DNA of 64,000 nt, from contig CM040443.1 in NCBI GenBank assembly GCA_022749755.1, positions 13,159,744 to 13,223,743 of the forward strand, given 5' to 3'. Source of the stretch: Azadirachta indica. Its lineage: Eukaryota; Streptophyta; Magnoliopsida; Sapindales; Meliaceae. The position numbers and the translations under genes were made by a program. The stretch's first letter is position 1; every line of letters starts with the position of its first letter. Of the stretch, positions 34,701 through 48,671 are shown piece by piece. The notes beneath the pieces are model-generated. The model was not told the origin of the DNA, searched no databases, and worked only from the letters and a program-made list of their open reading frames with translations.

Positions 34701-35561
34701 TTTTTAATTTAACAAATTATTTATTATTCAATAATGTTTTATTGATTTAAATTAATTTTCAATCTTTAAAATGTAAAACAAATATATTAATAATAGTAAT
34801 CCACTATTAATACTAAGTCACTATTTATTTTTTCTGTGTAACCTTAATACTGTTCATGGGCTCTATACAGCCTATACAGGCTTGTGAGTTATGCTTGGCC
34901 TGCCTTCTAATGGCCTAGGCTAGTACAACAGACACAGTAATTGTGTCATGGGTTGTGTTAGATTTATCAATTTTATTGTGTGTGTGGTGCCGACCCAACA
35001 CGAGAGCTCACGTGGACTTAAGTTTCATGGAATGTGTCAACTTGGCACGACCCCTTTGTCATCTTTAGATTTCTGTTAATTTTGAAAATGTAATCTTAAA
35101 AAAAGTTTCAATAAAAAAGCTTTTCTTTGTTATTCATATTATTTTCTTATTCTTTTGGAGTTATTATTTATCAATTAAACCATGTTGAGACAAAAGAAAT
35201 CTTCTTTTTGGCTTCATTGATATTAATTTGAGATACCAATCAATTTAGCAAGCAAATATACTTATAAAAAAACCCCACTATCATTTTCTAAATCTGCATG
35301 ACTAAATGTGAACCAAACAAAAATAATGCCAAAAATCAAAAGTTAGCACTAATAAGCTTGAAATCACTACAGATTAACCTATGTTGTTGAAATTTACTCC
35401 ATGAGGAAAAATGTTCAATATGCAAAGACTGTAAAACATAAAATCAAAGCCCGACTAGATTTAACTTATAGCAACAGTCCATGTTATGTTATACATGCGA
35501 ATATCCCAAAACAGATACAACACCAAGTATGCAAATGACTGCAATTGAATAGATATAACAC
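31720..35561. other. AT-rich intergenic region
   Basis: No gene recognised. Two GC-richer patches (about 33480-33700 and 34850-35060, the latter with GTGCCGACCCAACACGAG) bracket a very AT-rich core of more than 1 kb. They recall decayed DNA transposon ends of hAT type, but I found no convincing terminal repeats or target duplication. Confidence 0.35.
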
Positions 35562-35942
35562 TGTAATACTCAGATTTTTTATTAATGCATATATATAAAA
35601 ATTAGAAAATAAGTATATTTATTGGAAATAGATTATTTGATTACAGATGGATAATTTATATTTTTGCAAGAAAACGATTATTGGATAATAAGATTTTATT
35701 ATGAGTAAAAAGTGAAAAATGTATAGTTAAAGAGTTGAAATGGAAGTAAGAGTCAAAATGTCTTCTCTTCAATTTGCTTAATCGGTGGAAAAAAAAATGA
35801 AATGAACGAAAATAAAAAAAGACGTGGCTGCAAGAAAAAAAAAATTGAATGGCATTTATATTGGTCAAATAAAAGAAGACCAAACGGTGGATGGTGAAAG
35901 AATCGTGAGGGTAGTGGGTATTTTATATTGTATATAAATCTA
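35562..35942 (+). repeat. 5' LTR of the Tekay-like element, first part
   Basis: Aligns with 55772-56132 of the 3' LTR and ends exactly at the target duplication ATAAATCTA (35934-35942) of the Mutator insertion. Confidence 0.92.
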
Positions 35943-36056
35943 GGGAAATTTGCAATAGTAACCACTATTTACTATCATTTTTTTAAAATAATCACTGTTC
36001 AAAAACTCTTTCAAAAATGCCCAACTTATAATTTTATAGACAAATTTACCCTTGAG
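35943..36056 (+). repeat. Left terminal inverted repeat of the MULE
   Basis: Starts GGGAAATTTGCAATAG and matches the reverse complement of the right end with scattered changes for about 110 bp. Confidence 0.92.
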
Positions 36057-36419
36057 CAACTTTTAACTTGCCTCCGTTTATTTCTCCCTTCTATTTTTTT
36101 CTTCTTCTGTCTACTTTCCTTCTTCTATTCTTTAATTTCTTCTTTCATCTTCTTAAATGGATATTACTTGAACTTCTTTACTCTATAAACTCAGCTCTAT
36201 TACAATTTAAGTAAAATCACAAGTGAGTAAAAGGGAAATCAGGTGAGTATTTAAAGTTTAAAAAATTTAAAAAACCCAAAACTTTGACATGATTTTTTTA
36301 GTATTTGTGCGTAATTAAACAATATAATGATAGAAATTGTTAAATAGAGTATATATTAAATATTGGATTGTTTTTTGTGTATTTGTTAAGTAAAAACTTT
36401 AGTGTCGTTGGGTTTTGCA

Positions 36420-36625
36420 AGACGATTGGGGGCATTTTCGAGCATGTGTAAATTTTTTTTTCATGTACTCGAAACCTAGTTTCGAACATAAGAAAAATTT
36501 GTTCGTACTCAAAACCTAGTTTTGAGCACGAACAAATTTTGCTCATGCTCGAAACTTACTTTTTTTGGATCATAAGCAAAATATTTTTTTTTTGGGAAAA
36601 CATCTTCAGTTTCATGCATGAGCAA
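36420..36625. repeat. Left subterminal cluster of the TGCTCGAAAC motif
   Basis: Several copies of the motif and its complement in both orientations (for example TTTTCGAGCATG, GTACTCGAAACC, ATGCTCGAAACT), about 480 bases inside the left end and just before the transposase gene. Confidence 0.7.
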
Positions 36626-36696
36626 TATTTCTCCAAAAAGTTCCTATTTTCATTGTCTCTCTAACATATATTCTTATATTTTGATTTAATGTAGGC

Positions 36697-39291
36697 ATGG
36701 CTGACCGTTTAACGATAGTTACTGTGCACGTTGGCTCATGGGAACGAACACCAAATGGCGGCAAAGTATATGTTGGTGGAAGGATGAAGGGGTTTCTTAT
36801 GGATCGAGAGATAACATATGATGAATTTATACAGATATTATACAATGAATTTAATATTAATCCTAATGAATTTATCATGATCACAAAGATCATGTATTCG
36901 GTGTGTACACAATCAAGGGCGGGGTATATGACAGTAGATATTATAACTGAATTAGACTTTCGAGCATTTATGACTGCCAACAGTTCTTATATGGTCAGCA
37001 GGAGAGGTTATTGTCCACTATATATTACCTTAGATCATGTAGATAGCGCAGAACAAATAAAGGCACACATACCCAACAATGGTACACCTAGTGGAATTCC
37101 TATAGTGCCATCTTAGTTTATATCTTCTACTGAAAGCAATCAAGTAAATGATACACTTCCTGCAATGAAAACGCAGTTTCAATACACTAGTCGGTTTGAG
37201 TACACAAGACAAGGGTTTGTAGATAATTACTCTCAACATGGTCAAGACTCACCGATGCCTCCAATTCCTCCGTACCCATCTGATTGCTTGTTGGATGAAG
37301 TAACCACTATAAATGAAGGTGATTCTACTCCTCGCAACAACGATGCGCATCAAAGTAACTATCATGAAAATAATTTTTATGATATTCATTCAGCCAGACA
37401 TTGGTTGCAACGACATTCCTCCACAATGCGAAGATAGAAGAAATGTCGTTGACGAAAAAACAGAGACAAATGAAGGTGGATGTAATAATCCCCCTCAAAA
37501 GAGTTGCTCAACGGCAGCACCATCATCAGGAAATCAATTTATTTGATGGTTGCCTCTAATTCCACCAACGATAACTACACCAAATGTTGCATTCTCAGGT
37601 ATTGGTTCAAATGATGTATGTGTTGGACAGATATTTAATACGAAGCAAGCACTTCGAGATAAGTTGGGGTTGCTTGTGTTGAAAAACCATTTTCAATTCA
37701 AGGTTCACAAATCAAACACGGATTGATTTGAGGTCAAGTGTATTATTCAAGGCTGTCAATGGCGAATTCGAGCCACCAAAAATAACCGCGATACATATTT
37801 TCGAGTTACCCGCATGAACTCGATCTATACTTGTCAGAATGAAGAGTAGCAAGATGGTCATTGCCAAGCAAGCACGCGCTTGATTGGAGAACTAATTAAA
37901 GATAAGTTCAAAGATTGTAGTCAAAGTTATACTCCCCGAAACATTTGTGATGACGTACAGACTGATTATGGGATTCGATTATCATACATGAAGTCATGAC
38001 GAAGTAAGGAACAAGCATTGAAGCTTGTGGTTGGGGATCCTGCAGAGTCATTCAAGGGACTTCCACTATATTGTCATGTGTTGAATGAAAAAAATCCAGG
38101 GACAGTGACAGCAATTGAAAAAGATGCCGATGATCACTTCCTATATTTCTTTATGGCATTGGGACAATGTATTTGGGGATTTCGTACCACAATTCGACCA
38201 GTTATTGTCATTGATGGAATATTTTTGAAGGGCATATACCGTAGAGCATTATTTGTGGCCGCTTCATTGGATGGAAATGACAAAATTTATCCTGTTGTGT
38301 TTGATGTTGCTGATTCTGAAAATGACGGGTCATGGGAGTGGTTTTTCCTTAAATTAAGACAAGCTATTAAGTCGGTTAAGAATTTGGTTTTCATATCTGA
38401 TCGACACAATAGTATTGAGAAAGGGATTAATACAGTATTCCCAGATGCAACCCATGGTTTTTGTTCTTACCATATTTTTGGGAATGTGAAGACTAAGTTT
38501 AAAATGCGCGCTCAGAAGACAGAGACCTTTATGACGACTTACTTCCTCGCTGCAAAGGCTTATCGATTGAGTGAGTGTAATGAATATATGCAGAACTTGA
38601 GGGTAATGCATCCAACAGCAGCAGAATATTTAAAAAACGAAGTTGGACTCCATAGATGGGCAAGAGCACATTTTCCTTCTCGACGGTATGACTTGTTGAC
38701 TACCAACATTGCTGAAAGTATGAATTCATTGTTGAGACATGCATGCTTGCTTCCTATCATAGAGAGGAGGCTGCTACCAGAGAAGCATTCTTGACCCCAG
38801 TAGCGCAAGCAGTTGTTGACGAACAATTGGAGTTGTCACGAACCATGACTATGGATCCTGTGTCACGCTATGAATTTGAAGTTAGACATCGGGGAAATGT
38901 TGAGATAATACATTTACAAGATAAGACTTGCAGTTGTAGACGATTTGAACTATCACAACTACCATGCGCTCATGCTCTTGCGACATGTAGACACGTCCGT
39001 TTATCACACAATTCGCTTTGTGCACACTACTACACCACAAACGCATGGATGAATGTATATGCAGAGTCTATTCACCCCGTTGGAAATGATAAGGACTGGG
39101 TAATTCCACCTGAGGTGCAAGAAAATACTATCAAGCTCCCAAAGCAACGTCCTGCTCTTGGTCAACCAAAAAAACAATGGATTCTTTCTGTTGGAGAGGA
39201 AGTGGTTCGTCTTATGTGTTCTCGTTGTCAACAATGCAGACACAATCGTGCTACATGTAAAAATCCCATTCCTTTTCACCCGAGTCAGTGA
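36697..39291 (+). pseudogene. MuDR-type transposase, broken
   Basis: MULE transposase, which cuts and joins the element ends. The N-terminal part starts at 36697 (MADRLTIVTVHVGSW). After one stop at 37114 the same frame goes on to 37437, and a frameshift leads to the MuDR DNA-binding region at about 37600-37860 (GQIFNTKQALRDKLG, then FEVKCIIQGCQWRIRATK). The catalytic region is open at 38018-38794, with VIVIDGIFLKGIYR and VFISDRHNSIEKGI supplying two aspartates of the DDE triad. A frame change near 38750 leads to a SWIM zinc finger (CSCRRFELSQLPCAHALA, about 38930-38985) and a terminal zinc knuckle (CSRCQQCRHNRATC). There are at least five stops and two frame changes. The start of the SWIM piece suggests a small deletion. 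Confidence 0.9.
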
Positions 39292-39512
39292 AATTTATGT
39301 GAAGACAAAAAAATAACGTGTATGAACATCTGTAAACTTGCTAGTTTTATATTATTTAAGTTGTTTGTTGTAATAGCAAATATATAGTACGTCTATTGAA
39401 AAACTATTTATTGTTTTTTTTATTGGAATTGTATATTTCTAAATGTAGTCGAATTTTGAAATATACAAATTTCTATGGTCTTAAAGTTATTACTTATTTG
39501 TGTAAATTAGAT

Positions 39513-40380
39513 GTGAATGAAATTCTATCAGTTTTCTCTCCCTTCAATGTTCGTAATCTTTTATCTTGGAGTGCATTTGAGAAAAAATGAAAGTGCAGTT
39601 TTGAGCATATTGCATATATGCTATTTGCCCGAAACCGCGCTTTTGATTTTTCCCAAATCTTTGTCTTTAATGTTAAAAGTATTAGGGTTATAAATTGCAT
39701 AGAACCTTGGTTAGAAGATTATATAATAGATGATTAAAATGACTTTTTAATGATAAATTTGTACTGAATGTCAAATGCATGAAAATCTATCAGTTTTCCA
39801 TGCAACTTGCCTTTCTTTTGTTTTGGGACTCAATTCGGGAAAAAACGAAAGTACAGTTTCGAGCATGCAGTGTGCAATGAACGTGCTCGAAACTATACTT
39901 TCGAGCATCTTTAAAAAACAACATGCTCGAAAGTACAATTTCGAGCATGTTGCATTCATATTGTGTGCTCGAAACCACACTTTTGATTTTTCCCAAATCT
40001 TTGTTTTTTATGTTAAAAGTTTTAGGGTTATAAATTGCTAAAAACTTGGTTAGAAGATTATAAAATAGATTATTAAAATGACTTTTTAATGATAAATTTG
40101 TATTGAATGTCAAATGCATGAAAATCTATCAGTTTTCCATGCAACTTATTTTTCTTTCGTCCTGAAACTCCATTCGGGAAAAAATGAAAGTACAGTTTCG
40201 AGCATACAGTGTGCAATGAACGTGCTCAAAACTGCACTTTCGAGCATATTAAAAACAATATACTCGAAAGTGCAGTTTCGAGCACGTTGCATGTATGGTG
40301 TGTACTCGAAACCCCACTTTCGATTTTTCCTAAATCTTTGTCCTTCATGTTTTAGGTTTGGGTTATAAATTACAGGTTTA
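39513..40380. repeat. Tandem repeat of about 337 bp, with hairpin-forming motif copies
   Basis: About two and a half units, the full ones beginning near 39775 and 40111. Each has a conserved GAAAATCTATCAGTTTTCC start and then alternating forward and reverse copies of TTTCGAGCATG and CATGCTCGAAA, which can fold on themselves. It lies between the transposase end and the Ulp1-type gene end. Confidence 0.8.
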
Positions 40381-40745
40381 ATAAAATTATCAATCTCCAC
40401 TAAAGTTGGTTTTAATTTAATTAAATCATCAAATTATTCACATTGTTTTTAAGTTGGTGAAATTTATCAATTTATTTTAACCTTTATTTTAAGTTAATGA
40501 AATCATCAATTTATTTATGTTCAGTTTGTTTTTATGTTAATCAAATGGGAAATTTATTCTCATGTTGTTTTTAAGTTAATAAAATTATCAATTTATTTTC
40601 GCTTTTTTAAGTTAACGAAATTATCAAAGAGTTTATACATTTTCTATAATCGATAATTATAGGTGAACAACCAATATGAGGCCTTCGTAACAAGATTATA
40701 TAGATAATATGTACAAATAAGTAAAAACATCCAACATACTACTAT

Positions 40746-43700
40746 CTATAATAACTGGCCAGACCACAGTTCAATGCCAATCCTTCTTCTAAAAAATGGT
40801 CCGTCAATAGGTCCAAAATCAAATGGCCTACCTATGCCTAAATAATATATGTATATGCATGTAAAAATACCACAATCTCCAGAATTTAAGTTCTGATGTG
40901 GCACCCCATTCACCGGTCGGACATAGGTAAACGCCTTATCTAAATAAGGAATTTCAGTACGCCTAGCATAAAACGCAGCCAATCGCATCAAATAAGGCAA
41001 AAGTTCGCACAACGGCTCCATCGCGGTTGCTAACTCTCGGTCTGAGTGTGCAGATGGAGCTGAGTCGAACACTCGGATCTTCCAAGTCTCAAAGTGGACT
41101 GCACAAGCTATTCAATGGTCGCGACATATACAAATGGGAATGTAAACCTCGTTGACGGTCCACTATGGCCTGTGCACTGTGCTTTGCTTGCCACAGACAT
41201 GCGACTCTAGGTTGGTGTCTGGAAAAAAACTTCCCTTGGCTAGGTCATTTTTTAAATATCCGTCCCAGGCATACTGCAATGATGTCTGCAACAAATTTAA
41301 ATGCTATTAGCATTTAATATAGCAATTAGACAATATATTAAATATATATTAGTAAATAATTGATGAATTTATAGCCAACTTACATAAAGGTGAGTGAACG
41401 CTACTGTCCACCGCTGGGACACGAGTGAAGCACATGCCCTTTGCCGATGAGCCAATAAAAACATATACTCGTCTATATGCTACAACCATTTTAAAATGCC
41501 ATTAAGTCAGATTATTTTTTTTAGGAAATTAATTATTTAAGTTCGTTAATTAATAATATAAATAGGTACTCACTGTGTCCTCGAGCCAATGGCCAGTGTC
41601 CGCCACAATACTAAGCCAATCAGGAGTCACCCTAATGGTCTACGACTCAATAAATGCATCTTTGGTGGCCATCCATTGCAAGAAGCGTTCAAGCAAGTCA
41701 TTAGGAATGGCCTGCATAGGACTAATATGATATTCGGGGCCATATTGTGGCCGTTCTGATGTCCTCAGCTTTCCTTGCTTCTTGATTGTGTAAGGCACAT
41801 ACGAGGTCCGTTGTAATTGACCCCTCTTGTACATGCGCCCAAATCAACTGGCGTTATTTAATAGTGGCTGAAGAATAACATGCACACTAGTCTCCCCATT
41901 ATATGTAACCTGAAACCATATTAGTTAAAAAGTTAGCACAAGATAAACTTAATATTTTATAAAAAAACGGACAGAGTTCCTCCTTACATTTCAAGGATGC
42001 CAAAAAAACCTACATGAAAAAGTATACATGCAACATATCACATATAAACTAGAGCCTCAGCACCCTCTCAACAAACCAACAATTTGCCACAACAGAGTTA
42101 TGAATATAAATAAATAGCTACGGGCCTTGGGCACCTTCTCAATAAGAACAGACAATAATCCTAGATATATTTAGTTTGGGGCCTCAGGCACCCTTTCAAC
42201 AACACAGTAATTTTTAATAAATATCATGAATGAAGTCCATATACATAAAAAGTAAGAAAAAAAAACCACTTGAAGTCAGTTAATAACAATTAGTGATAAA
42301 ATAAATTATGTACATGTAGATACCTGAAGCTCAAATGCACTGCTACATTCGGCTTGATGCTGCATATCACCAACCTCTCTTACGAGGATTGTCAAAGTCT
42401 CTTCCTGACGACACAACAACTCCTCCAGTCGCTGTAACATCTCTTTGTGGCAGTGCCACATTTCTTCCTGCCTGCAAGTAAAGGCCTCAAAGTCAGCACG
42501 GAGTGCATGAATCTTCTCATATTGGTCTGAATCACGATGAAGTGAAGGCGGGATATCAAAATTATCGGGGAACTCAGGCTGTGTATCCTCGCCAGCACTT
42601 GTATATTTTGGATGTAAGTCACTGGGTTGTAACGGCTCGACTGTGTAACGGCGTAGTCGCTATCAAAAATCAAGGCTTGAGCTTAGATTGTGTTCAATAT
42701 GGCTACATTACGTTATGCAAGTTAAACGTTAATAAACTACCTTATTATCCATTCTCGAGCTTGACCGAGTGACTGGTGTTGTGTTATCGTACTGATCAGC
42801 AACCTAGCAAAAAAAATTTCATTCAAAAGGGAAATGGGTTCTTAGTGTAATCATAAACAATTTATACTCAACAAAATGGAATAAACATATGTATAAGGAA
42901 TTTAGGTGAATGAAGAATAATATACCTTCTTTGGAGTCAGTGACCTTGATGAATTAGAATCCTCGCTGTACATTACCTCGTCATACTCACCCTGAAAAAG
43001 ATTACCGCCATACTCACCCTGAAAGGCTAACTTAGTGCCCAAATGCTGAACATAAGGTCGGCCCTTCTCATTTTGGCTAGGCACCAACATTCGCAATACG
43101 GTAGGAGGCTACCAAACATTAAAAAAAAAAAGTTATTAAGCGTATAAACAATATTTGACATTATTTTTAAATCAAGAAAGTTATAATAAATTAGAGAACC
43201 ATACCTTACTGTCGTTGAATATGTAGGTGGTAAGGTCAGTATCCCGCACATTTCTCCTCTTCACTACCCACCTTAGTATACGAGGTAGACGAGAGTTAGT
43301 GCATATTCCCATTTCCCTTCCAGCAGTAGAAGCAACCTCGTAAATCCAAATCTACACATTGTTACAAACATTAGTTATAAATGTAAATAAAGTAATGTAA
43401 TCAATCCTATAAGACACTTATTACCTGAAATGCAAATGGAAATCCAAGAAGGTTATACTTATTCTTATGCTTCTTCCCTTTCTTTTTCTTCAACATAGCA
43501 TTCCTCTTATATGTTGCCAACTGCTTACACATCACTCTACTTAGATATCGGCATGTAATCATCTACCATTTGCAGTAACCACATATCCGAATGATACTGC
43601 TGGCCCCTCCCAAGTAACAAATGCTCTAGTATAATGTACAACGACAGCTTTATTGTATCTATGTCATCAATCTCTGCTAACTCAAATGAATCGTATATCT

Positions 43701-44112
43701 CCTCTATCTTCTATAGCGGTATGCTAGTTTGGCCTCTAAAATATAAATCCCTTAGCCTCATCTTCCCTGTCGTATTAGGCGGATAGGGCCCAAAACTTAA
43801 CCCTGTAATCAGCCCAAACTCAAAATGTGAGAAGCGGATGGTACGCCCACCTACAAGAAACCACATCTTGTCATCTACTCCTTTTGTAACCCCCTCATGC
43901 AACAACATGTTATGCATAAGATTGTCAGAAAACTGGATATCCTTTAAGTCCAACAGGTGGCCTAAACATATCCGTTAGAAGATATGACGTTGTGCCTCAG
44001 TAAGCTTTTGTTGTACCTTTTTCAACACTTGCATGTGTGACAATGAACTAGCTATAGCCGGAAAATTGTCAGATGACTTAATCTTTAATTCAGTAGTAAC
44101 GATCTTCTCCAT
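40746..44112 (-). pseudogene. DUF1985/Ulp1-like cysteine protease gene carried by the MULE
   Basis: Minus-strand, multi-exon gene. It starts with ATG at 44112 (MEKIVTTELKIKSSDNFP). The DUF1985 region follows (FLVGGRTIRFSHFEFGLITG, about 43780-43860), then exons near 43200-43430, 42905-43120, 42310-42680 and 41570-41910, and finally the Ulp1 peptidase region at 40746-41280. The catalytic elements are visible: His in RDH (followed by a TGA where Trp is usual), Asp in RVFDSAP, and Cys in NSGDCGIFTC. The family cleaves SUMO-type conjugates; in plants such domains have been multiplied by MULEs. At least four in-frame stops make this copy a probable pseudogene. Exon limits are approximate. Confidence 0.8.
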
Positions 44113-44199
44113 GTTTATCTATTCCAAACATATTAAGAAACGTTAGTGATCTATCATATACATAGATAGAAGAACATAAATAGATTAAATAAGAAAGAA

Positions 44200-46430
44200 A
44201 CATACATTTTAAGACAATTGAAACTGTGTTTTCGAGCACATTAAATTTTCACTAACATGTTTTCTAAAAACTAAGAAATGGAACATGCTCGAAACTGATT
44301 TTATATATACACTCTGCAAAAATCGAAATAATAGTTTCAAATATATTTAAGTTTATTATGCTGCTTGAAACTGATTATAAATTAATGTATACACTATGAA
44401 AAAATATCATTAACCTTTGATTTTGAGCATGTTCGATTCCATTAACATGCAACAAACCATGAAATGTAGCATGTTCAAAACTGATATTATATGTATACTA
44501 TTCCTTAACATGGAGCCAATGGCCAGTTTCCAACTTGTTCATTTTCATTACCTTGCCCAAAACTATAAACTAGACATGTTCAAAACTAATCAAATATATA
44601 TATATATAAATTCTAAAAAAAATCAAAACTATAGTTTAGATCATGTTCAATTTCATTAATGCGCCATAAACTAATATATGTGCATGCTCAAAACTAATAG
44701 AAATATAAAGTCAAACACTGGAAAAATCGAAACTATACTTTCGAGCATATTCAATTCCATTAACGTGCCTGAAACTATGAAATGAAGTATGCTCGAAACT
44801 GATATTATATTTAATGAATGAATGAAAAATCGAAACTATGCTTTCCACCATATTCATTTTCATTAACATACTTCAAACTAATATATGTACTGGCAAAACA
44901 CTAATCAAATTTGTATGTAAACTCTGAAAAAATTGAAACTATTGTTTAAATCATGTTCAAAACTAATCAAATATATATATATATAAATTCTAAAAAAAAT
45001 CAAAACTATAGTTTAGATCATGTTCAATTTCATTAATGCGCCATAAACTAATATATGTGCATGCTTGAAACTAATAGAAATATAAAGTCAAACACTGGAA
45101 AAATCGAAACTATACTTTCGAGCATATTCAATTTCATTAACGTGCCCGAAACTATGAAATGAATCATGCTCGAAACTAATATTATATTTAATGAATGAAT
45201 GAAAAAACAAAACTATGCTTTCCACCATATTCATTTTCATTAACATGCTTCAAATTAATATATGTACTGGCAAAACACTAATCAAATTTGTATGTGAACT
45301 CTGAAAAAATTGAAACTATTGTTTAAATCATGTGCAATTCATTAAGTGTTAAAAACTAGTATATGTGCATGCTCGAAACTAATAGAAATATAAAGTTAGA
45401 CACTGGAAAAATTGAAACTAAACTTTCGAGCATGTTTAATTCCATTAACATGCCCAAATATATGAAATGAAGCATACTTGAAATTGACATTATATGTAAT
45501 GAATGAAAAATCAAGACTATACTTTCTAGGATGTTCATTTTCATTAATATGCCTCAAACTAATATATGTACTAGCAAAACACTAATCAAATTTGTATATA
45601 AACTCCGAAAAAATCAAAACTATGGTTTAGATCGTGTTCAATTTCATTAAGTGCTGAAAACTAGTATATCTGCATGCTCTAAACTAATAGAAATTTATTT
45701 GTCGACACTGGAAAAATCGAAACTTTGGTTTTGAGCATGTTCAATTTCATTAACATGTCCGAAACTATGAAATGAAGCATGCTCGAAACTAATATTATAT
45801 ATAATGAATGAAACATCGATACTATACTTTTCAGCATGTTCATTTTCACTAACATGCCTCAAACTAATATATGTATTGACAAAAAACTATCAAATTTGTA
45901 TGTAAACTTTGGTTTCGAGCATGTTCAATTCCATTAACGTGCCCAAAACTATTATATAAGTAAATAAATAAAGCATGCTCAACATTATTAATAAAAAATT
46001 TGAATGTAAACTTTAGGAGAAATCGAATCTTTAGTTCTGAGCATGTTCAATTCCATTTAACGTAGCAAAAACTATGAAATGAAGCATGCTCAAAACTGAT
46101 ATTATATGTACACTTTGCAAATCGAAACTATAGTTTCCAGCATGTTCATTTTTATTAACATGCTCAAAACGTATGTAAACTTTAAAGAAATCAAAATTAT
46201 AGTTTAAAGCATATTTAATTTTATTAAGTGCCCGTAAGTAATATATGTGTATGCTCAAAACTATGAAATGAAGTATGCTTAAAACTGATAAAAATTTATA
46301 TATACACTAAAAATATCAAAACTTTGGTTTCGAGCGTGTTCAATTTCATTAACGTGACCAAAAATATGAAATGAACATGTTTGAAACTGATCCAATAATA
46401 TTTACGTTCTAAATTTAATTATGAAAAGTA
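44200..46430. repeat. Large imperfect tandem array in the MULE
   Basis: Units of about 310-380 bp recur (landmark ATATATGTGCATGCT near 44676, 45053 and 45360), each with several copies of TGCTCGAAACT, TTTCGAGCAT and the phrase GTTCAATTTCATTAA. The second unit is nearly identical to the first over about 300 bases, the later ones more diverged. There is no coding capacity. Confidence 0.82.
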
Positions 46431-47389
46431 AATGAAATTTCAAATATCCTATAAAAACTAAAATTGCAAAAATAGAGGGAAACATAAATTTTACACGCAC
46501 CAATTTAATATTAAATGAAATAAATAATTATAAACACTAATTTAATATTAAATGAAATAAACAGTGTTACACTTAATCTTATACAATTGCACATAATTGT
46601 AATGTATAAAATTTATACATGAGAAGGAAAAAAGAGAAGACGAAAGATAATTAAGGAAAAGAAAAAGAAGAAATACATCAAGTTCAAATAAATTAACCTA
46701 ATCATAATCATTTATCACTCGCCTAAAGTGGGAACCAGCCTTGTCCTTCAGATTCCATCAACTAAGTAAAACAAATATATTGGAGGTTTCAAACTTGAAA
46801 AATGGCTTCTTTATATGGTTGTAGGAAGACAGACAGAACAAATAACTAATGAAACATGAGAAGATATTACATATTGGTCTATAATCGCTCATCAATTTGA
46901 TACAACATAAATCAATTTACACTATGAACCCTACAGTTCTATAACTAAATTGATTCAAAATGTATTTAAGAAGATGGTAGCACTGCAAACTCACCTTTCT
47001 ATTTTTATAACCAATTCATTTCGTCATCTTCATTTTCAAAAAATATCAAATTTCCTTTCTCCTTGTCAGCTTCCTGTACCTATGATATTAAGAAGATACA
47101 CAAATATTATTAAACTTACATATATGCAACTTAAGTAGTTCTCACATGTAGTTTACAAATATCATTTATTGTCAACAAATCATGCTTGTGATTCAGTTTT
47201 TTATTCACCACAATATTATGTTCCAAGATGTGATTAGTCTAATGCCTACTTTCTTTATAACCCAACGGCTTGCTTGTATCAACGAAATATAATTCATAAT
47301 ATAATCCTTGTTGATTTAAAAGAAAATGTTGCTTTATATGAAAGCAGAATACAAAACAAAAGGATGAGAGACGTGAGTATCATGCATTA

Positions 47390-48235
47390 TTAAGTGCTCG
47401 AAACTATGACTATATTATGCTTGAAACTAATCACTAACATGACAATATCACCTTAAAACTTATCAATGTCATTTTTAAAAAAATAAAACAAAACACTAGT
47501 TTTGATCACACTAAAAATGCAGTTTCGAGCACGAGAATTCATTAATACAAATAAATATGTGTTCAAAATTATGTTTATAACATGCTCGAAACTTGTTAAT
47601 AGTATTCTGAAAAAAACGAAACTCAAGTTTCGATCATACATTAAATTTTTTTCAAGTGCTCGAAACTATAACTATATTATGCTTGAAACTAATCACTAAC
47701 ATGACAATATCATACTTGAAACTTATCAATGTCATTCTAAAAAAAACAAAACAATAGGTTCGATCACGCTAAAAATGTAGTTTCAAGCACAGCAATTTAT
47801 CAGTACAAACAAATATGTGCTCAAAACTATGCCTATAACATGCTCGAAACTAATCACTAATATGAAAATATTATGCTTGGAACTTATCAATGTCATTATA
47901 AAAAAAACGAAACACTAGTTTCGATTACGCTAAAAATACAGTTTCGAGCACGGTAATTCATTAGTACAAATAAATATGTGCTCGAAACTATGCCTATAAC
48001 ATGCTCGAAACTTGTCAATAGCATTCTAAAAAAAACGAAACTCAGGTTTTGATTATACATTTTTAAGTGCTCGAAACTAGTCACTAACATGACAATATCA
48101 TGTTTGGAACTTATCAATGCCATTCTGAAAAAAATGAAACATTAGTTTCGATCACGCTAAAAAAGCAGTTTTGAGTACAGTAAAATTCATTCAGTGTATG
48201 CAAATATGTATTCGAAACTATTGAAAGCTTTTATT
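47390..48235. repeat. Second motif array of the MULE
   Basis: At least three units of about 200-250 bp with GTGCTCGAAACTATG, AACATGCTCGAAACT and AGTTTCGAGCAC in both orientations, about 550 bases inside the right end. Confidence 0.8.
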
Positions 48236-48671
48236 CTCAATGCCTCCGGCGACACAATCAATCCAAACAACTAAATTTCACATAACAAGAACACAAATCT
48301 TCTATAACCAACAACATATTCGTATTCTACCACATTTCAAATCATAAATTGTAAACAATTTAAAAAAAGGATTTATGAAATTCAACATACCGATTCAATT
48401 CCAAAAATGTGCCACCATTAACCACCATTCATAACACTTCAAAGTTTCTGTCGTCAACTCACAATACAATCTTCGTCGACTGTCGCCGTCTATCGTTCGT
48501 TGTCTGTATTATGTCGAATGGATTTAGTTTCCAGGTGATTATTATTTATAGTATTGCAATATTGTTTGATTTTCAAATGGTTACGCTTTCGTTTTTGTGA
48601 AATTGAATTTGAGAATTTTTGTTGTGTTTAGGGCAAAAAATAGGGATTGTTATGTTTTGTTAAAATTGGAT

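Noticed and set aside
33480..35060. A large hAT-like transposon
   Set aside because: The GC-richer ends are suggestive, but no matching terminal repeats or 8-bp duplication could be found.
44200..46430. CRISPR-like array
   Set aside because: Repeats vary in spacing and orientation and the host is a plant; this is a transposon-internal tandem repeat.
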